Positions 1 through 8,021 are shown, numbered from the stretch's first letter. The stretch is 62,102 nucleotides of DNA from an uncultured Prevotellaceae bacterium (GCA_900321965.1 ONYA01000038.1:1-62102), one strand, 5' to 3'. The notes: generated from the sequence alone by a model not told the origin. Numbers and translations are program-made.

Positions 1-903
1 TCCGCCGCCACGGCCTGTGTCCTCGCTGTGGTAGCGCTGGTACTGGCGCGTCTGCAGGTACTCCTGTTCGCTCTCTGAGCCGCCGCCGCCGCGACGGGCG
101 CGGTAGCCAATGTTGCCGTAGGCTTCGATGAGGCCGCTGCTGTAGTTCAGGTTGGCACCCGTGTTCCAGCCGCCGCGCGTGTCGACGCCGGCGCGCAGCG
201 AACCGTAGTAGCCGGCCTTGCGGTCGCGCTTCAGGATGATGTTGATGATGCCGGCAGAACCTTCGGCCGAGAACTTCGCCGAAGGGTTGTCGATGACTTC
301 CACGCGCTCGATGCTCTCGGCGGGAATCTGCTGCAGGATGTCGTAGCGGTTGTCGCTGGTCATGCCGCTGGCCTTGCCGTTAATCCACACCTCGACGCTT
401 GAGTTGCCACGCAGCGATATTTCGCCGTCGGTAGTCACCTCGATGCTGGGAATCTGTTCTAACAGTTCGGTAGCGTTGCCGCCGGCAGCAGCCAGCACAT
501 TGTCTACCGAGAAGGTCTTGCGGTCTACCTCCAACTTCATCTGCGAGCGCTGGCCGGTGACCTGCACCTCCTTCAGCGTCTTCGAGTCTTCGCCCAAATA
601 GAGTGCCGGGAAGTTGTGGCGACGGTTCTGAGGCGTCACGTTCACGCGGCGTGTTGCTGTCTTGTAGCCTACGAACGATACTACGAGCTGATACTGGCCG
701 TCGGGCACGTTCTGGAAATGGAAAGAGCCGCTTACGTCGGTAATACTGCCTTGGACCAGCTTGTCGTCCTTCGTCAGCTTTACGTTTACAAATTGCAGCG
801 CTTCGTCAGTCTGTCTGTCTAGTACTTTGCCTCTCACTATACCCTGTGCCTGCACTCCCGCAGCCCACAATAGGGTGCATAATAACCATAGAATTCGATT
901 CAT
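1..903 (-). CDS. TonB-dependent receptor, N-terminal part (cut by window edge)
   Basis: Open reading frame running off the left edge, 301 codons visible from the ATG at 903. It begins with a signal peptide (residues 1-20, ending AAGVQAQ). A carboxypeptidase-regulatory-like beta-sandwich follows (about 20-105, GIVRGKVLDRQTDEALQFVN), then a TonB plug domain (about 110-235, with ELLEQIPSIEVTTDGEISLR and IERVEVIDNPSAKFSAEGSA), then the first strands of a barrel. This is the usual order in outer-membrane receptors of the beta-barrel family in Bacteroidota, which import ligands using TonB energy. The ligand cannot be told because most of the barrel lies outside the window. No SusD partner is visible on this side. 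The gene follows the small 964-1449 gene by 60 bp on the same strand and could be co-transcribed with it. Confidence 0.9.
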   Translation of the reverse strand, partial: MNRILWLLCTLLWAAGVQAQGIVRGKVLDRQTDEALQFVNVKLTKDDKLVQGSITDVSGSFHFQNVPDGQYQLVVSFVGYKTATRRVNVTPQNRRHNFPALYLGEDSKTLKEVQVTGQRSQMKLEVDRKTFSVDNVLAAAGGNATELLEQIPSIEVTTDGEISLRGNSSVEVWINGKASGMTSDNRYDILQQIPAESIERVEVIDNPSAKFSAEGSAGIINIILKRDRKAGYYGSLRAGVDTRGGWNTGANLNYSSGLIEAYGNIGYRARRGGGGSESEQEYLQTRQYQRYHSEDTGRGGG

Positions 904-963
904 AACTGCACCTTTGACGCCTTTGGCGTCCGAAGGTTTAATCAGAAGCGCATTTTTTTCTTC

Positions 964-1449
964 CTAATACTCCTCCAGCATCTTCTTGAACCGCTCCTTC
1001 TTGCTCAGCTTGTTGCGCCTGAACAGCTTGTCGATAACATAGCCCACAATTCCGATGACATTGATACCCGACGACGGGTTAGCGGCAATAAGCTGGGCGT
1101 CGGTCTTCGACAGACCGATATGATTCTTCAGCTCTTTCAGTCGGTCTTCGCCCTTGCCGTGGCCGAAGACCGTCAGTTCGGGCAGTCCCATCAGCTTGGA
1201 AATCAGAAAGATCGTGTCTTTCACCTCGTCAACGTTCAGGATGCGACTCTCGTATTTGACATGCGTCAGCGACAGCGTGCGGCACGAGTCGGGCACGCTA
1301 ATCATACCCTGATAGTTGGTGGTGTCGGCGCGGTGGGCACTACTCGTCACGTTGACGCCACGGATGGGCGTCCGTGTCTCCACGTCGACCACCACAAACT
1401 GGCGTTGGCCAAAGGCCGCAACGGCAATTGACGTGCGTTTGCACAACAA
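964..1449 (-). CDS. Small carboxypeptidase-like-domain protein, start uncertain
   Basis: About 160 residues. The part after residue 16 (QRQFVVVDVETRTPIRGVNV) reads like a carboxypeptidase-regulatory-like or peptidase-associated beta-sandwich, a fold common in Bacteroidota exported proteins. The C-terminus is basic (KLFRRNKLSKKERFKKMLEE). No ATG lies between the upstream in-frame TGA (1450-1452) and the domain, so translation would have to start at one of two adjacent TTG codons (1449 or 1446). The predicted N-terminus (KRTSIAVAAFGQ) looks like the end of a signal peptide that has lost its beginning. It is therefore either a TTG-started gene or a slightly broken one. Function unknown. It lies 60 bp upstream of the TonB receptor on the same strand. 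Confidence 0.6.
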   Translation of the reverse strand: MLCKRTSIAVAAFGQRQFVVVDVETRTPIRGVNVTSSAHRADTTNYQGMISVPDSCRTLSLTHVKYESRILNVDEVKDTIFLISKLMGLPELTVFGHGKGEDRLKELKNHIGLSKTDAQLIAANPSSGINVIGIVGYVIDKLFRRNKLSKKERFKKMLEEY

Positions 1450-1575
1450 TCAAAACAGGCGGGTGTGGCTTATGCTGATGCCCCTCGAGTCGTTACCCCA
1501 TTAACATGAGTCATCTTTCACGCGCATAAGTGTGTTCACAGTGCGGCGCGGTTTGCCCGCGTCGAATGCTCCTTC

Positions 1576-1948
1576 GCGCGCGTAATATGGATAGGGAAAG
1601 CGGAAAACACCCCGCTCATGTCGCCCATCCCACCCGTAGCGTAGGAGCGACATGGGCGACATGGGCGGGATGTTTTTGGGTTAAGACAACCATAATATAT
1701 GGACAAGACAAACTGAGAAGCACAGACAAAGTGAGACTTTGTAGAGGTAAGAAGTAAGAGATAAGAAGTAAGGAGGTAAGAGGTGTGGTTCAACACGATG
1801 AAACGGAGTGAAAACGTCACGGCCGCTCGTGAAAAAATATAAGCCTCTCGTGAAAAAATATAAGCCGCTCGTGAAAAAATATAAGCCGCTCGTAAAAACG
1901 TAACGGCCTTAGAGAAATACGTCGCGGCCGCTCGTGAAAACACTATAG
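1576..1948 (+). repeat. Composite intergenic repeat, copy A
   Basis: This fills most of the 500-bp gap 1450-1951. From left to right it has a CGCGCGCGTAAT edge and a long imperfect hairpin at about 1605-1676, whose arms carry ACATCCC and CATGTCGCCCAT. Then come a spacer with GACAAGACAAA and CACAGACAAA, heptameric GAGGTAA/GAAGTAA repeats (1744-1783), and a tandem array of a 21-22 bp unit with core CTCGTGAAAAAATATAAG (about 1820-1909). It ends with CGGCCGCTCGTGAAAAC. The same modules occur in reverse order and orientation at 33660-33960. No credible protein is encoded: the open frames through the array only translate the repeat. It may be a non-autonomous mobile element, a REP-like structure or an RNA. 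Confidence 0.8.
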
Positions 1949-1951
1949 TAA

Positions 1952-2368
1952 CTATGCACTTTGCAGCTCGCGACCGAAATAGTGGAAAGCCTCTCGAATC
2001 TCTTGCAACCTGCTGGCACTCGGCTTCGAGATACCATAAATATATCTCGCTAATAAGCTCTTGTTGATGTTTAGGTAGCGTGCCACCTCAGATACATTCA
2101 ACCACGGAAAACGATGAAACATAGCAGCTACCTCATTTTCTGTATCGGGTTCGGATGTCTCATAAAAACTTGAAATATGCATATCAGCGTCTATGGCATC
2201 CCATCTAATAGCCAGACCTTCGTCCTCGAGACTATAGTCGCTGCGTTGCTCGGCTGTAGCCTCTTGTAATTCAGGATAGGCCTCTAACGGTCTACTCAGC
2301 AGACGTCCCTCAGTGGTCTTTACATAGATACGGTTACCTTCAAACCATACATTCTTAATCGCCTCCAT
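1952..2368 (-). CDS. DUF2442 protein with C-terminal helix-turn-helix
   Basis: 138 residues. Residues 6-70 match the DUF2442 pattern (WFEGNRIYVKTTEGR, then LEDEGLAIRWDAIDADMHIS). Residues 90-135 form a small DNA-binding-like helix-turn-helix (VSEVARYLNINKSLLARYIYGISKPSASRL). DUF2442 proteins are commonly encoded next to DUF4160 proteins, and the pair is widely regarded as toxin-antitoxin-like. Here the DUF4160 gene lies directly upstream with a 17-bp gap. By analogy this protein would be the DNA-binding, antitoxin-like partner and could repress the promoter at 2638-2645; that is inference. The low G+C of this stretch compared with the flanking genes suggests acquisition by transfer. Confidence 0.8.
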   Translation of the reverse strand: MEAIKNVWFEGNRIYVKTTEGRLLSRPLEAYPELQEATAEQRSDYSLEDEGLAIRWDAIDADMHISSFYETSEPDTENEVAAMFHRFPWLNVSEVARYLNINKSLLARYIYGISKPSASRLQEIREAFHYFGRELQSA

Positions 2369-2385
2369 AATTCTCTTCTATTTAA

Positions 2386-2619
2386 TTAGTCAAACCTCTT
2401 GTGCCACTCACAAATAAAATCCTCTTTGTATGTCTTGCAGGTGTCTACGGCCTTCTTCAACTCCTGCTCTTTCAATCCGTGATTATACACTATACGTATT
2501 TGAGGCTCTAGCTCAATCTTTGCCAACTTACCATTACAAGTCACATGTACATGAATAGGTTCATGTTCATCAAGATAAAAGAAGAATCTTAGTCCAAATA
2601 TGGTTAATAGCGTCGGCAT
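2386..2619 (-). CDS. DUF4160 protein, toxin-like partner
   Basis: 77 residues from the ATG at 2619. The longer frame from 2640 adds seven residues (MHTNNKY) that are not typical, while family members usually begin MPT followed by a hydrophobic strand and RFFFY, as here. The characteristic HEPIHVHV motif is present. Proteins of this family sit upstream of DUF2442 genes in presumed toxin-antitoxin modules; no biochemical activity can be read from the sequence. A good promoter lies 18 bp upstream of the chosen start. It is the first gene of a two-gene minus-strand operon with 1952-2368 and is divergent from mntA. Confidence 0.75.
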   Translation of the reverse strand: MPTLLTIFGLRFFFYLDEHEPIHVHVTCNGKLAKIELEPQIRIVYNHGLKEQELKKAVDTCKTYKEDFICEWHKRFD

Positions 2620-2637
2620 ATACTTATTATTTGTGTG

Positions 2638-2645
2638 CAAATGTA
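2638..2645 (-). promoter_or_regulatory. Promoter -7 element for the DUF4160/DUF2442 operon
   Basis: On the minus strand this reads TACATTTG, a match to the Bacteroidota TAnnTTTG -7 consensus, 18 bp before the start codon at 2619. Confidence 0.6.
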
Positions 2646-2760
2646 GGTATAAAATTTTATACTTCCAAAAATTTTTCCATTTTTTTCTTTATAACGATAA
2701 AAAATGTTGTTAGCCCAATAGCAAATACAATTCCTCCTTTTGAATTTTCCGCCCAATTAT

Positions 2761-2791
2761 TTGGAAAGTTCAGTTTTTCTTTCTATCTTTG
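2761..2791 (+). promoter_or_regulatory. Promoter for mntA-hepT
   Basis: TTG at 2761-2763, 20 bp spacer, TATCTTTG at 2784-2791, then 19 bp to the ATG at 2811. This fits the Bacteroidota -33/-7 promoter and supports the internal start chosen for MntA. Confidence 0.7.
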
Positions 2792-2810
2792 CCCCGTCAT
2801 AACATCTCCT

Positions 2811-3116
2811 ATGAGTATAGAAGCGACAACCATCAGCAGACAGATAGCCGAGTACTTCAAGACACAACCCGTCGTGAAGGCTTGGCTCTTTGGCTCCTAT
2901 GCCCGTGGCGAGCAACGCGAGGACAGCGATGTTGACATACTGATTCTTCCAGACAAATCCCAGCATTTCAGTCTTTTCACCCTGAGTGGAATGTATGAGG
3001 ACTTAAAGGAGTTGTTGGGTTGTGAAGTAGATTTGATTACTGATGGCGGACTGATGTCCTTTGCCCGTGAGAGCGCCGACCGCGACAAAATCCTGATATA
3101 TGAGAGAGCAGCGTAA
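2811..3116 (+). CDS. mntA: MntA-type nucleotidyltransferase antitoxin
   Basis: 101 residues from the ATG at 2811. The open frame extends back to 2631, but the promoter lies inside that extension. The minimal nucleotidyltransferase signature GS-X10-D-X-D is intact (G28, S29, D40, D42, in GSYARGEQREDSDVD). MntA antitoxins transfer AMP from ATP onto a tyrosine of the HepT toxin and so neutralise it. The hepT gene follows with a 17-bp overlap, the normal arrangement for this type VII toxin-antitoxin pair. The family assignment is firm. Activity is inferred from the intact active site. Confidence 0.88.
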   Translation: MSIEATTISRQIAEYFKTQPVVKAWLFGSYARGEQREDSDVDILILPDKSQHFSLFTLSGMYEDLKELLGCEVDLITDGGLMSFARESADRDKILIYERAA

Positions 3117-3453
3117 TGACCCAAAGCGTCTGCAGGATATTCTACAGGCAATCGACACGATATTCCAGTATGTGGACGGTCGTGATATGGAGGCTTTTGT
3201 TGCTGACAAGAAGACATACCATGCAGTCATCTATAACATCATGATTATCGGTGAAGCAGCAAATATGCTCACATTCGAGTTTCGCGAGTCGCATACTGAA
3301 TTAAGGTGGCGACAGATCACCAATATGCGCAATTTCCTGATTCACGGCTATCATAATGTCGAGGAAGACCTCGTTTGGGAAGCCATTTCAGTAGACCTTC
3401 CTCAGATACGTGAGAGAATAGTAAAGTATCTCGAAGAGATAGAGACAAAATAA
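3100..3453 (+). CDS. hepT: HepT-like ribonuclease toxin
   Basis: 117 residues, starting at an ATG inside the end of mntA. This is a HEPN-fold protein with the RX4-6H ribonuclease motif as RNFLIHGY (R77, H82), which also contains the downstream tyrosine (Y84) that MntA modifies in characterised pairs. In known systems HepT cleaves RNA until it is AMPylated by MntA. All key residues are present, so the module looks functional. It ends 280 bp before the LRR gene. Together with the divergent DUF4160/DUF2442 pair it forms a compact, AT-rich stress or defence island. Confidence 0.9.
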   Translation: MREQRNDPKRLQDILQAIDTIFQYVDGRDMEAFVADKKTYHAVIYNIMIIGEAANMLTFEFRESHTELRWRQITNMRNFLIHGYHNVEEDLVWEAISVDLPQIRERIVKYLEEIETK

Positions 3454-3590
3454 TTGTTGAACCAATAAAATTGTACCGCGTATGGTAACATAACGACATA
3501 ACATGGACATATCGTGACGCTCCACTTTTGATTCTTGTTTCTGACAATTGGGGAATTGAAAGAAATTAGTCAAGAACTGAAGTAGATAGT

Positions 3591-3608
3591 TCACGCCGTA
3601 CGGCGTGA
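3591..3608. promoter_or_regulatory. Perfect 18-bp palindrome upstream of the LRR gene
   Basis: TCACGCCGTACGGCGTGA is a perfect dyad 125 bp before the LRR start codon. It could be a repressor or activator site. No T-run follows, so a terminator is unlikely. Function is not known. Confidence 0.45.
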
Positions 3609-3652
3609 GCATTTACTCGTTTAAGACTAATAGGTTTTCCCCAATACCTCAG

Positions 3653-3689
3653 AAACGTAAGCGAAGTAAACTGCTCACGTTTTCTTTTT
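3653..3689 (+). terminator. Hairpin plus T-rich run in the LRR leader
   Basis: Arms AAACGTAAGC and GCTCACGTTT (one mismatched pair) around a 10-nt loop, followed by TTTCTTTTT. This has the form of an intrinsic terminator or attenuator, 45 bp ahead of the LRR start codon. It could end transcripts from the hepT side or regulate the LRR gene. Confidence 0.4.
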
Positions 3690-3733
3690 GTGTCATTTTA
3701 AACAGAAATAATAACCTAAAAACTATAGAGATT

Positions 3734-5863
3734 ATGAAACAACAAAACATCAAACTCCTGCTCGTCCTGCTACTAAGTATGACAAACATGGTAGCATTCG
3801 CCGATGAAGTGAATGGCATTAATTACAGCTTTTCGGGAACAGAGGCTACAGTAATTTCAGGTAGCTCAAAATATTCCGGAAACGTCGTTATTCCCGAATC
3901 TGTCACGTACAATGGAAATACCTACTCCGTGACCAGCATCGGAGAGCGCGCGTTCTATGGCTGTAGCGATCTGACGAGCATCACCATCCCCAACTCCGTG
4001 ACCAGCATCGGAGGTTATGCGTTCCGTGATTGTAGCGGTCTGACGAGCATCACCATCCCCAACTCCGTGACCAGCATCGGAAATTCTGCGTTCTATGGCT
4101 GTAGAGGTCTGACGAGCATCACCATCCCCAACTCCGTGACCAGCATCGGAAATTCTGCGTTCGATGGCTGTAGCAGTCTGACGAGTGTCACCATCCCCAA
4201 CTCCGTGACCAGCATCGAAAGTTCTGCGTTTTATAACTGTAGCGGTCTGACGAGTGTCAGCATCCCCAACTCCGTGACCAGCATCGGAAAATTTGCGTTC
4301 GATGGATGTCGCGGTCTGACGAGTGTCACCATCCCCAACTCCGTGACCAGCATCGGAGATTGGGCGTTCTCTGGCTGTAGCGGTCTGACGAATGTCACCA
4401 TCCCCAACTCCGTGACCAGCATCGGAAGGGAGGCATTCTATGGCTGTAGCGGCCTGACGAGTGTCACCATCCCTAACTCCATGACCGACATCGGATGGGG
4501 GGCGTTCTCTGGCTGTAGCGGTCTGACGAGCGTCACCATCCCCAACTCCGTGACCAGCATCGGAGATTATGCGTTCGCTGGCTGTAGCGGCCTGACGAGT
4601 GTCACCATCCCCAATAGTGTCACGTCCATTGGTGAAGCTGCTTTCCATGATTGCAAAAAACTGTCCTCAGTTGTCTTGCCAAATGAGCTGAAGCTAATAA
4701 AAGCATATGCTTTTAATGATTGCACATCGCTGAGTAGCATCACAATACCTGAAAAGGTTGAAGTGATATACCAATCAGCGTTCTCTGGCTGTGGCTTGAA
4801 GGAAGTAAAAGTGCTGGCAACGAAGCCTCCCTTTGCCTACGATAACACTTTCAGCAACTACAACATCCCGCTCTATGTACCGGAAGCGTCTGTCAGCGAC
4901 TATCAGAGTGCTAACCCTTGGAGTAAGTTCTCGTCGTTCAAGACGCTTTCTGGCGGCGACGTAGAGGTTAAGAAGTGTGCTACGCCGGTCATCAGCTACG
5001 ACAATGGCCGTATCGTCTTCAGCTGTGCAACAGAGGGCGTGGAGTATTCGTCCTCTATCACAGATGCAGACATCAAGAACTACACCACCTCTTCTATACA
5101 GTTAGGGGCAACCTACACCATCAGGGTGATAGCCACAAAGAGCGGATATCAGAATTCGGACGAAGCGACGGCCACGTTTAGCTGGAACGGTATCTCGCCC
5201 ATCATGACTGGCGAGACTGCCAAATACCGCCTGTCGTTCGTTGTAGACAATAAAGAGCTCAAAGTGCAAAACGTGGCATACGGCAGTCAGATCACCGCAC
5301 CGTCGACTGACGGCGAGGGCAACACGGTGACGTGGTACACCTACCCCGCAACGATGCCCGCTCACGATTTGGTGGTCTACGGTATGGTGGTGAAACAGCC
5401 GGAGCTGGAGGTGCTGGTATGGCTGACGGTGAAGGACGGACAGGGTACGACGAAGATGAAGGTAAGGAAGGGCACGGAGCAGGTGCTGACGATAACGCCC
5501 GAAGAGGGCTGGAAGGTGGTCAGCGTGACGTGGAACGGCACTGACGTGACGGCACAGGTGAAGGACGGCAGCAGCTACACGACGCCCGCCATCACGAACG
5601 ACGCCACCTTGATTGTTGTCTACGAACAGGATGCGCCGTCGGATGTCGCCTCTGCAAGGGCCGGACAGGCTACGGTGAAAGTGGTCGACGACGGTGTCGT
5701 CATCGCCCATGCCGAACCGCAGAGCCGCTGCGTGGTCTATACGTCAAACGGCCTGCAGGTGGTCAGCACCGTCATCGAGGGCGACAATCAAAAGATCCGT
5801 CTGCAGAAGGGACAGGTGTACATCCTGACCATCAACGGACGGACGCTGAAGTTCGCGCTGTAA
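3734..5863 (+). CDS. BspA-like leucine-rich repeat surface protein
   Basis: 709 residues from the ATG at 3734, chosen because a signal peptide follows directly (MKQQNIKLLLVLLLSMTNMV, cleavage near AFA-DEV). Residues about 55-330 are BspA/LRR_5 repeats of 23 residues (core LTSVTIPNSVTSIG followed by AFxGCSG), ten of them nearly identical at the DNA level. A fibronectin-like or chitobiase-like region follows (about 415-480), then two beta-rich modules (KYRLSFVVDNKELK; LTVKDGQGTTKMKVRKGTEQ). The C-terminus resembles a sorting or anchoring module (VYTSNGLQVV, LQKGQVYILTINGRTLKFAL). BspA-like proteins bind host or matrix proteins or other bacteria; the ligand here is unknown. It converges with GH97 across only 32 bp. 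Confidence 0.88.
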   Translation: MKQQNIKLLLVLLLSMTNMVAFADEVNGINYSFSGTEATVISGSSKYSGNVVIPESVTYNGNTYSVTSIGERAFYGCSDLTSITIPNSVTSIGGYAFRDCSGLTSITIPNSVTSIGNSAFYGCRGLTSITIPNSVTSIGNSAFDGCSSLTSVTIPNSVTSIESSAFYNCSGLTSVSIPNSVTSIGKFAFDGCRGLTSVTIPNSVTSIGDWAFSGCSGLTNVTIPNSVTSIGREAFYGCSGLTSVTIPNSMTDIGWGAFSGCSGLTSVTIPNSVTSIGDYAFAGCSGLTSVTIPNSVTSIGEAAFHDCKKLSSVVLPNELKLIKAYAFNDCTSLSSITIPEKVEVIYQSAFSGCGLKEVKVLATKPPFAYDNTFSNYNIPLYVPEASVSDYQSANPWSKFSSFKTLSGGDVEVKKCATPVISYDNGRIVFSCATEGVEYSSSITDADIKNYTTSSIQLGATYTIRVIATKSGYQNSDEATATFSWNGISPIMTGETAKYRLSFVVDNKELKVQNVAYGSQITAPSTDGEGNTVTWYTYPATMPAHDLVVYGMVVKQPELEVLVWLTVKDGQGTTKMKVRKGTEQVLTITPEEGWKVVSVTWNGTDVTAQVKDGSSYTTPAITNDATLIVVYEQDAPSDVASARAGQATVKVVDDGVVIAHAEPQSRCVVYTSNGLQVVSTVIEGDNQKIRLQKGQVYILTINGRTLKFAL
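3932..4621 (+). repeat. Ten tandem 69-bp LRR-coding DNA repeats
   Basis: ACCAGCATCG recurs every 69 bp at 3932, 4001, 4070 and on to 4553 (the 4484 unit reads ACCGACATCG), and a diverged version follows at 4622. The units are far more alike at DNA level than selection on the LRR fold requires. The repeat number is therefore likely to vary by slippage or recombination without changing the frame (69 = 23 codons). Confidence 0.92.
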
Positions 5864-5895
5864 GGGATTCCCTCTTTACCAGCGATGGTAGACTG

Positions 5896-7881
5896 CTAAG
5901 GAACGCTAACTGAGGGCTTTTTCACAATCAGACCGCCATTGGGCAGCATCGTCACCTTGGCTTGGCCGCGCTTGTCGAACTTCAGCTGACGGAGCTGCGG
6001 GCCTTTCTTGGCATCGTCCATATAGTAGCTGACGGTACGTCCGGCAAACTCAGGCATCGTGACGGTCAGCGTCTTCGGCTGCGACTCGGCATTCAGGCCT
6101 GCCACATACCAGTCGCTGCCGTGGCGGCGGGCCAGTACGACGTAGCGGCCAGGATAGCCGTCGAGGAAGCGGGTCTCGTCCCACGTCGTGGGTACGGCCT
6201 TTAGGAAGTCCAGTTCGAACTGGGGCAGTTCCTCAAGGTTGTTCGGTTGCATGGCGATGCACTGGATGGCCGTCTGGTTGACGATGGCTGACGCCATCTC
6301 GAAGATGTCGGTGGTATAGCGGCGGTGACGGCTCTTGTTGTCGCGGCTCAGGAAGCGGTTCATGATGGTGCCGCCCCAGTCCATGGTGCCGACAGCATTG
6401 CGGCAGAAGGGGTGCATCGTCAGTTCGAAGGCCTGACTCTTGGCGTGACCCTCGCTGAAGTAGACGTTCTCGCTGGCCAGCACAGCCTCAGAGGCTACGT
6501 AGTTGGGATACATCACCTCCCAGCCGCGTGGGATGGTGCAGCCGTGGAAGATACACTGCAGACCGTAGCGGTTGGCGTCGAAGAGGATGTCCTCGTAGAG
6601 CTGCATCGTCGGCTGCTTGTCGCCGCCGAAGAAGTCGACCTTGATGCCCTTCACGCCTATCGACTTCATCCACGCCATCTCGCGGTCGCGGGCAATGGCC
6701 GTCGACATACAGTCTCGGGGCGTCTGCGGAGAGTCGTTCTCGTAGCCGTTCGAGTTGTACCACAACATCAGCGAGACGCCCTTCGACTGGGCGTACTTCG
6801 ACAGCTCGGCGATGCGGTCGCGGCCGATGCGCTCGTCCCACCAGTTGTCGACCAGACAGTACTCGAAGCCCATAGCGGCGGCGAGGTCAACGAACTGCTT
6901 CTGGTCGTCGTAGTTGATGCTCTCGTCCTGCCAGATGAGCCACGACCAGGTGTAACGGCCGGTACCATACTGTATCGACGGCTTGTACTTCGGCTCGACC
7001 ACGTCGTAGGCGATGGTGGTCTCGACGATGGGTTTCAGCGTCGTACCTACGGTGATGGTGCGCCACGGTGTGGAGTAGGGCAGGGGAATGCCGGCCGTGG
7101 CCGAGCCGATGCCGTTATTCTCACCCGCCTGCGGGAAAGCTATGGTGTAGCCCGTCTCAGCGGCGTAATCGCTCAGGTGGCTGCCGACGTAACTGCCGTC
7201 AACACCCGTCTCTGAGATGAGCACCCAGACAGCTCCCCCTCCTTTGGAAGGGGTTGGGGGGAGGCTAAACAGGCAGGGGAAGGTATAGCCCTGTCCGAAG
7301 CGTGAATTCTTTGCCATCGGCGCGTCGGCCTCGTAGTCCTCCTCATAGCTCGGTTTGGTGCGCTCCCAGCCCGTCATGGGCGTTATCTGCGGCGTGAGGA
7401 ACGTTGTCGTGCCGTCGGGCAGACGGAACGATGTGGCCTCACGACTGATGACGGCACACTTCGGGTTATCCTTCTTGGGCCGGGGGATGACGTAGCGGAA
7501 AGCCACGTCATTGTTGCTCACCTGAAACCTGACGTCCATCGTCTGCTGCTTGGCATTCTGGAAGGTGACGTCGATGCAGTTGGCGTTGTAGTGGGCTGCC
7601 GACTGCTTGGTCTGACGCATTTGGTAGGCACTGTTTATCTTCTTTGTCTCGGCACCCGTGATGGTCAGCCCCTCGGTGAAGTTGCTGAAGTCGGCCTCGA
7701 AGCCTAACAGCGACGGCATGAGCACCGTGCTGCCGTCGTAGCTGACGGCATAGGTGGCGCGTCCCCTCTCGTCATTGATAGTCACCTGGAGCCGCCCGTC
7801 GGGCGAGCTTACGGTCTTCGTCTCGGCCATCGCTGTGATGGCGCTTAGCAGCATGGCTGCCGTCAGTAGTTTTTTCTTCAT
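5896..7881 (-). CDS. GH97 family glycoside hydrolase, retaining type
   Basis: 661 residues from the ATG at 7881 (an ATG at 7887 would add two residues). A signal peptide ends near ITAMAET. The N-terminal beta-sandwich (about 20-290) and TIM-barrel domain (about 300-560) match GH97: YTWSWLIWQDESINYDDQKQ, YCLVDNWWDERIG, then GVKGIKVDFFGGDKQ. The aspartate in KVDFF is the nucleophile position of the retaining members (alpha-galactosidase type). Inverting SusB-type alpha-glucosidases lack it. A periplasmic alpha-galactosidase or related activity is therefore favoured over starch use, but not proven. An in-frame palindromic insertion encodes LPPTPSKGGG around residues 207-216. A promoter lies at 7909-7916. 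Confidence 0.88.
   Translation of the reverse strand: MKKKLLTAAMLLSAITAMAETKTVSSPDGRLQVTINDERGRATYAVSYDGSTVLMPSLLGFEADFSNFTEGLTITGAETKKINSAYQMRQTKQSAAHYNANCIDVTFQNAKQQTMDVRFQVSNNDVAFRYVIPRPKKDNPKCAVISREATSFRLPDGTTTFLTPQITPMTGWERTKPSYEEDYEADAPMAKNSRFGQGYTFPCLFSLPPTPSKGGGAVWVLISETGVDGSYVGSHLSDYAAETGYTIAFPQAGENNGIGSATAGIPLPYSTPWRTITVGTTLKPIVETTIAYDVVEPKYKPSIQYGTGRYTWSWLIWQDESINYDDQKQFVDLAAAMGFEYCLVDNWWDERIGRDRIAELSKYAQSKGVSLMLWYNSNGYENDSPQTPRDCMSTAIARDREMAWMKSIGVKGIKVDFFGGDKQPTMQLYEDILFDANRYGLQCIFHGCTIPRGWEVMYPNYVASEAVLASENVYFSEGHAKSQAFELTMHPFCRNAVGTMDWGGTIMNRFLSRDNKSRHRRYTTDIFEMASAIVNQTAIQCIAMQPNNLEELPQFELDFLKAVPTTWDETRFLDGYPGRYVVLARRHGSDWYVAGLNAESQPKTLTVTMPEFAGRTVSYYMDDAKKGPQLRQLKFDKRGQAKVTMLPNGGLIVKKPSVSVP
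7231..7265. repeat. G/C-rich palindromic insertion inside GH97
   Basis: CTCCCCC at the left and GGGGGGAG at the right with CCTTTGGAAGG between them form an imperfect palindrome. It is translated in frame as LPPTPSKGGGA in the GH97 N-terminal domain. It resembles the other in-frame palindromes of this window (19741, 20782, 48120). Confidence 0.65.
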
Positions 7882-7908
7882 TGTCATGCAAAATATTGAT
7901 TTTGTTTG

Positions 7909-7916
7909 CAAAGATA
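7909..7916 (-). promoter_or_regulatory. Promoter -7 element for GH97
   Basis: Minus strand TATCTTTG, matching TAnnTTTG, 21 to 27 bp before the two possible start codons. Confidence 0.6.
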
Positions 7917-7991
7917 TACAATTTGGGGCAATCAAGTGTTAATTTATCATTAAAAAACACCCGTAACAGAACAATTTATCAGAAAAAGTAC

Positions 7992-7999
7992 TATATTTG
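7992..7999 (+). promoter_or_regulatory. Promoter -7 element for the 38-residue peptide
   Basis: TATATTTG, matching TAnnTTTG, 22 bp before the ATG at 8022. Confidence 0.6.
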
Positions 8000-8021
8000 C
8001 TATCGATAACTAACTAAACCT

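Noticed and set aside
914-930. Hairpin GACGCC-TTT-GGCGTC between the first two genes as a terminator
   Set aside because: On the transcribed (minus) strand no T-run follows, so it does not look like an intrinsic terminator.
1536-1943. 135-residue open frame on the minus strand with FSRAAYIFSREAYIF-type repeats
   Set aside because: It only translates the 21-bp noncoding array and the hairpin of repeat copy A. It has no start signal or conserved domain.
3866-4648. 260-residue open frame opposite the LRR repeats
   Set aside because: Produced by the 69-bp periodicity of the LRR gene on the other strand; no start context.
6325-7215. 296-residue open frame opposite GH97
   Set aside because: Shadow frame in G+C-rich DNA; low-complexity Val/Asp/Gly composition and no domain.
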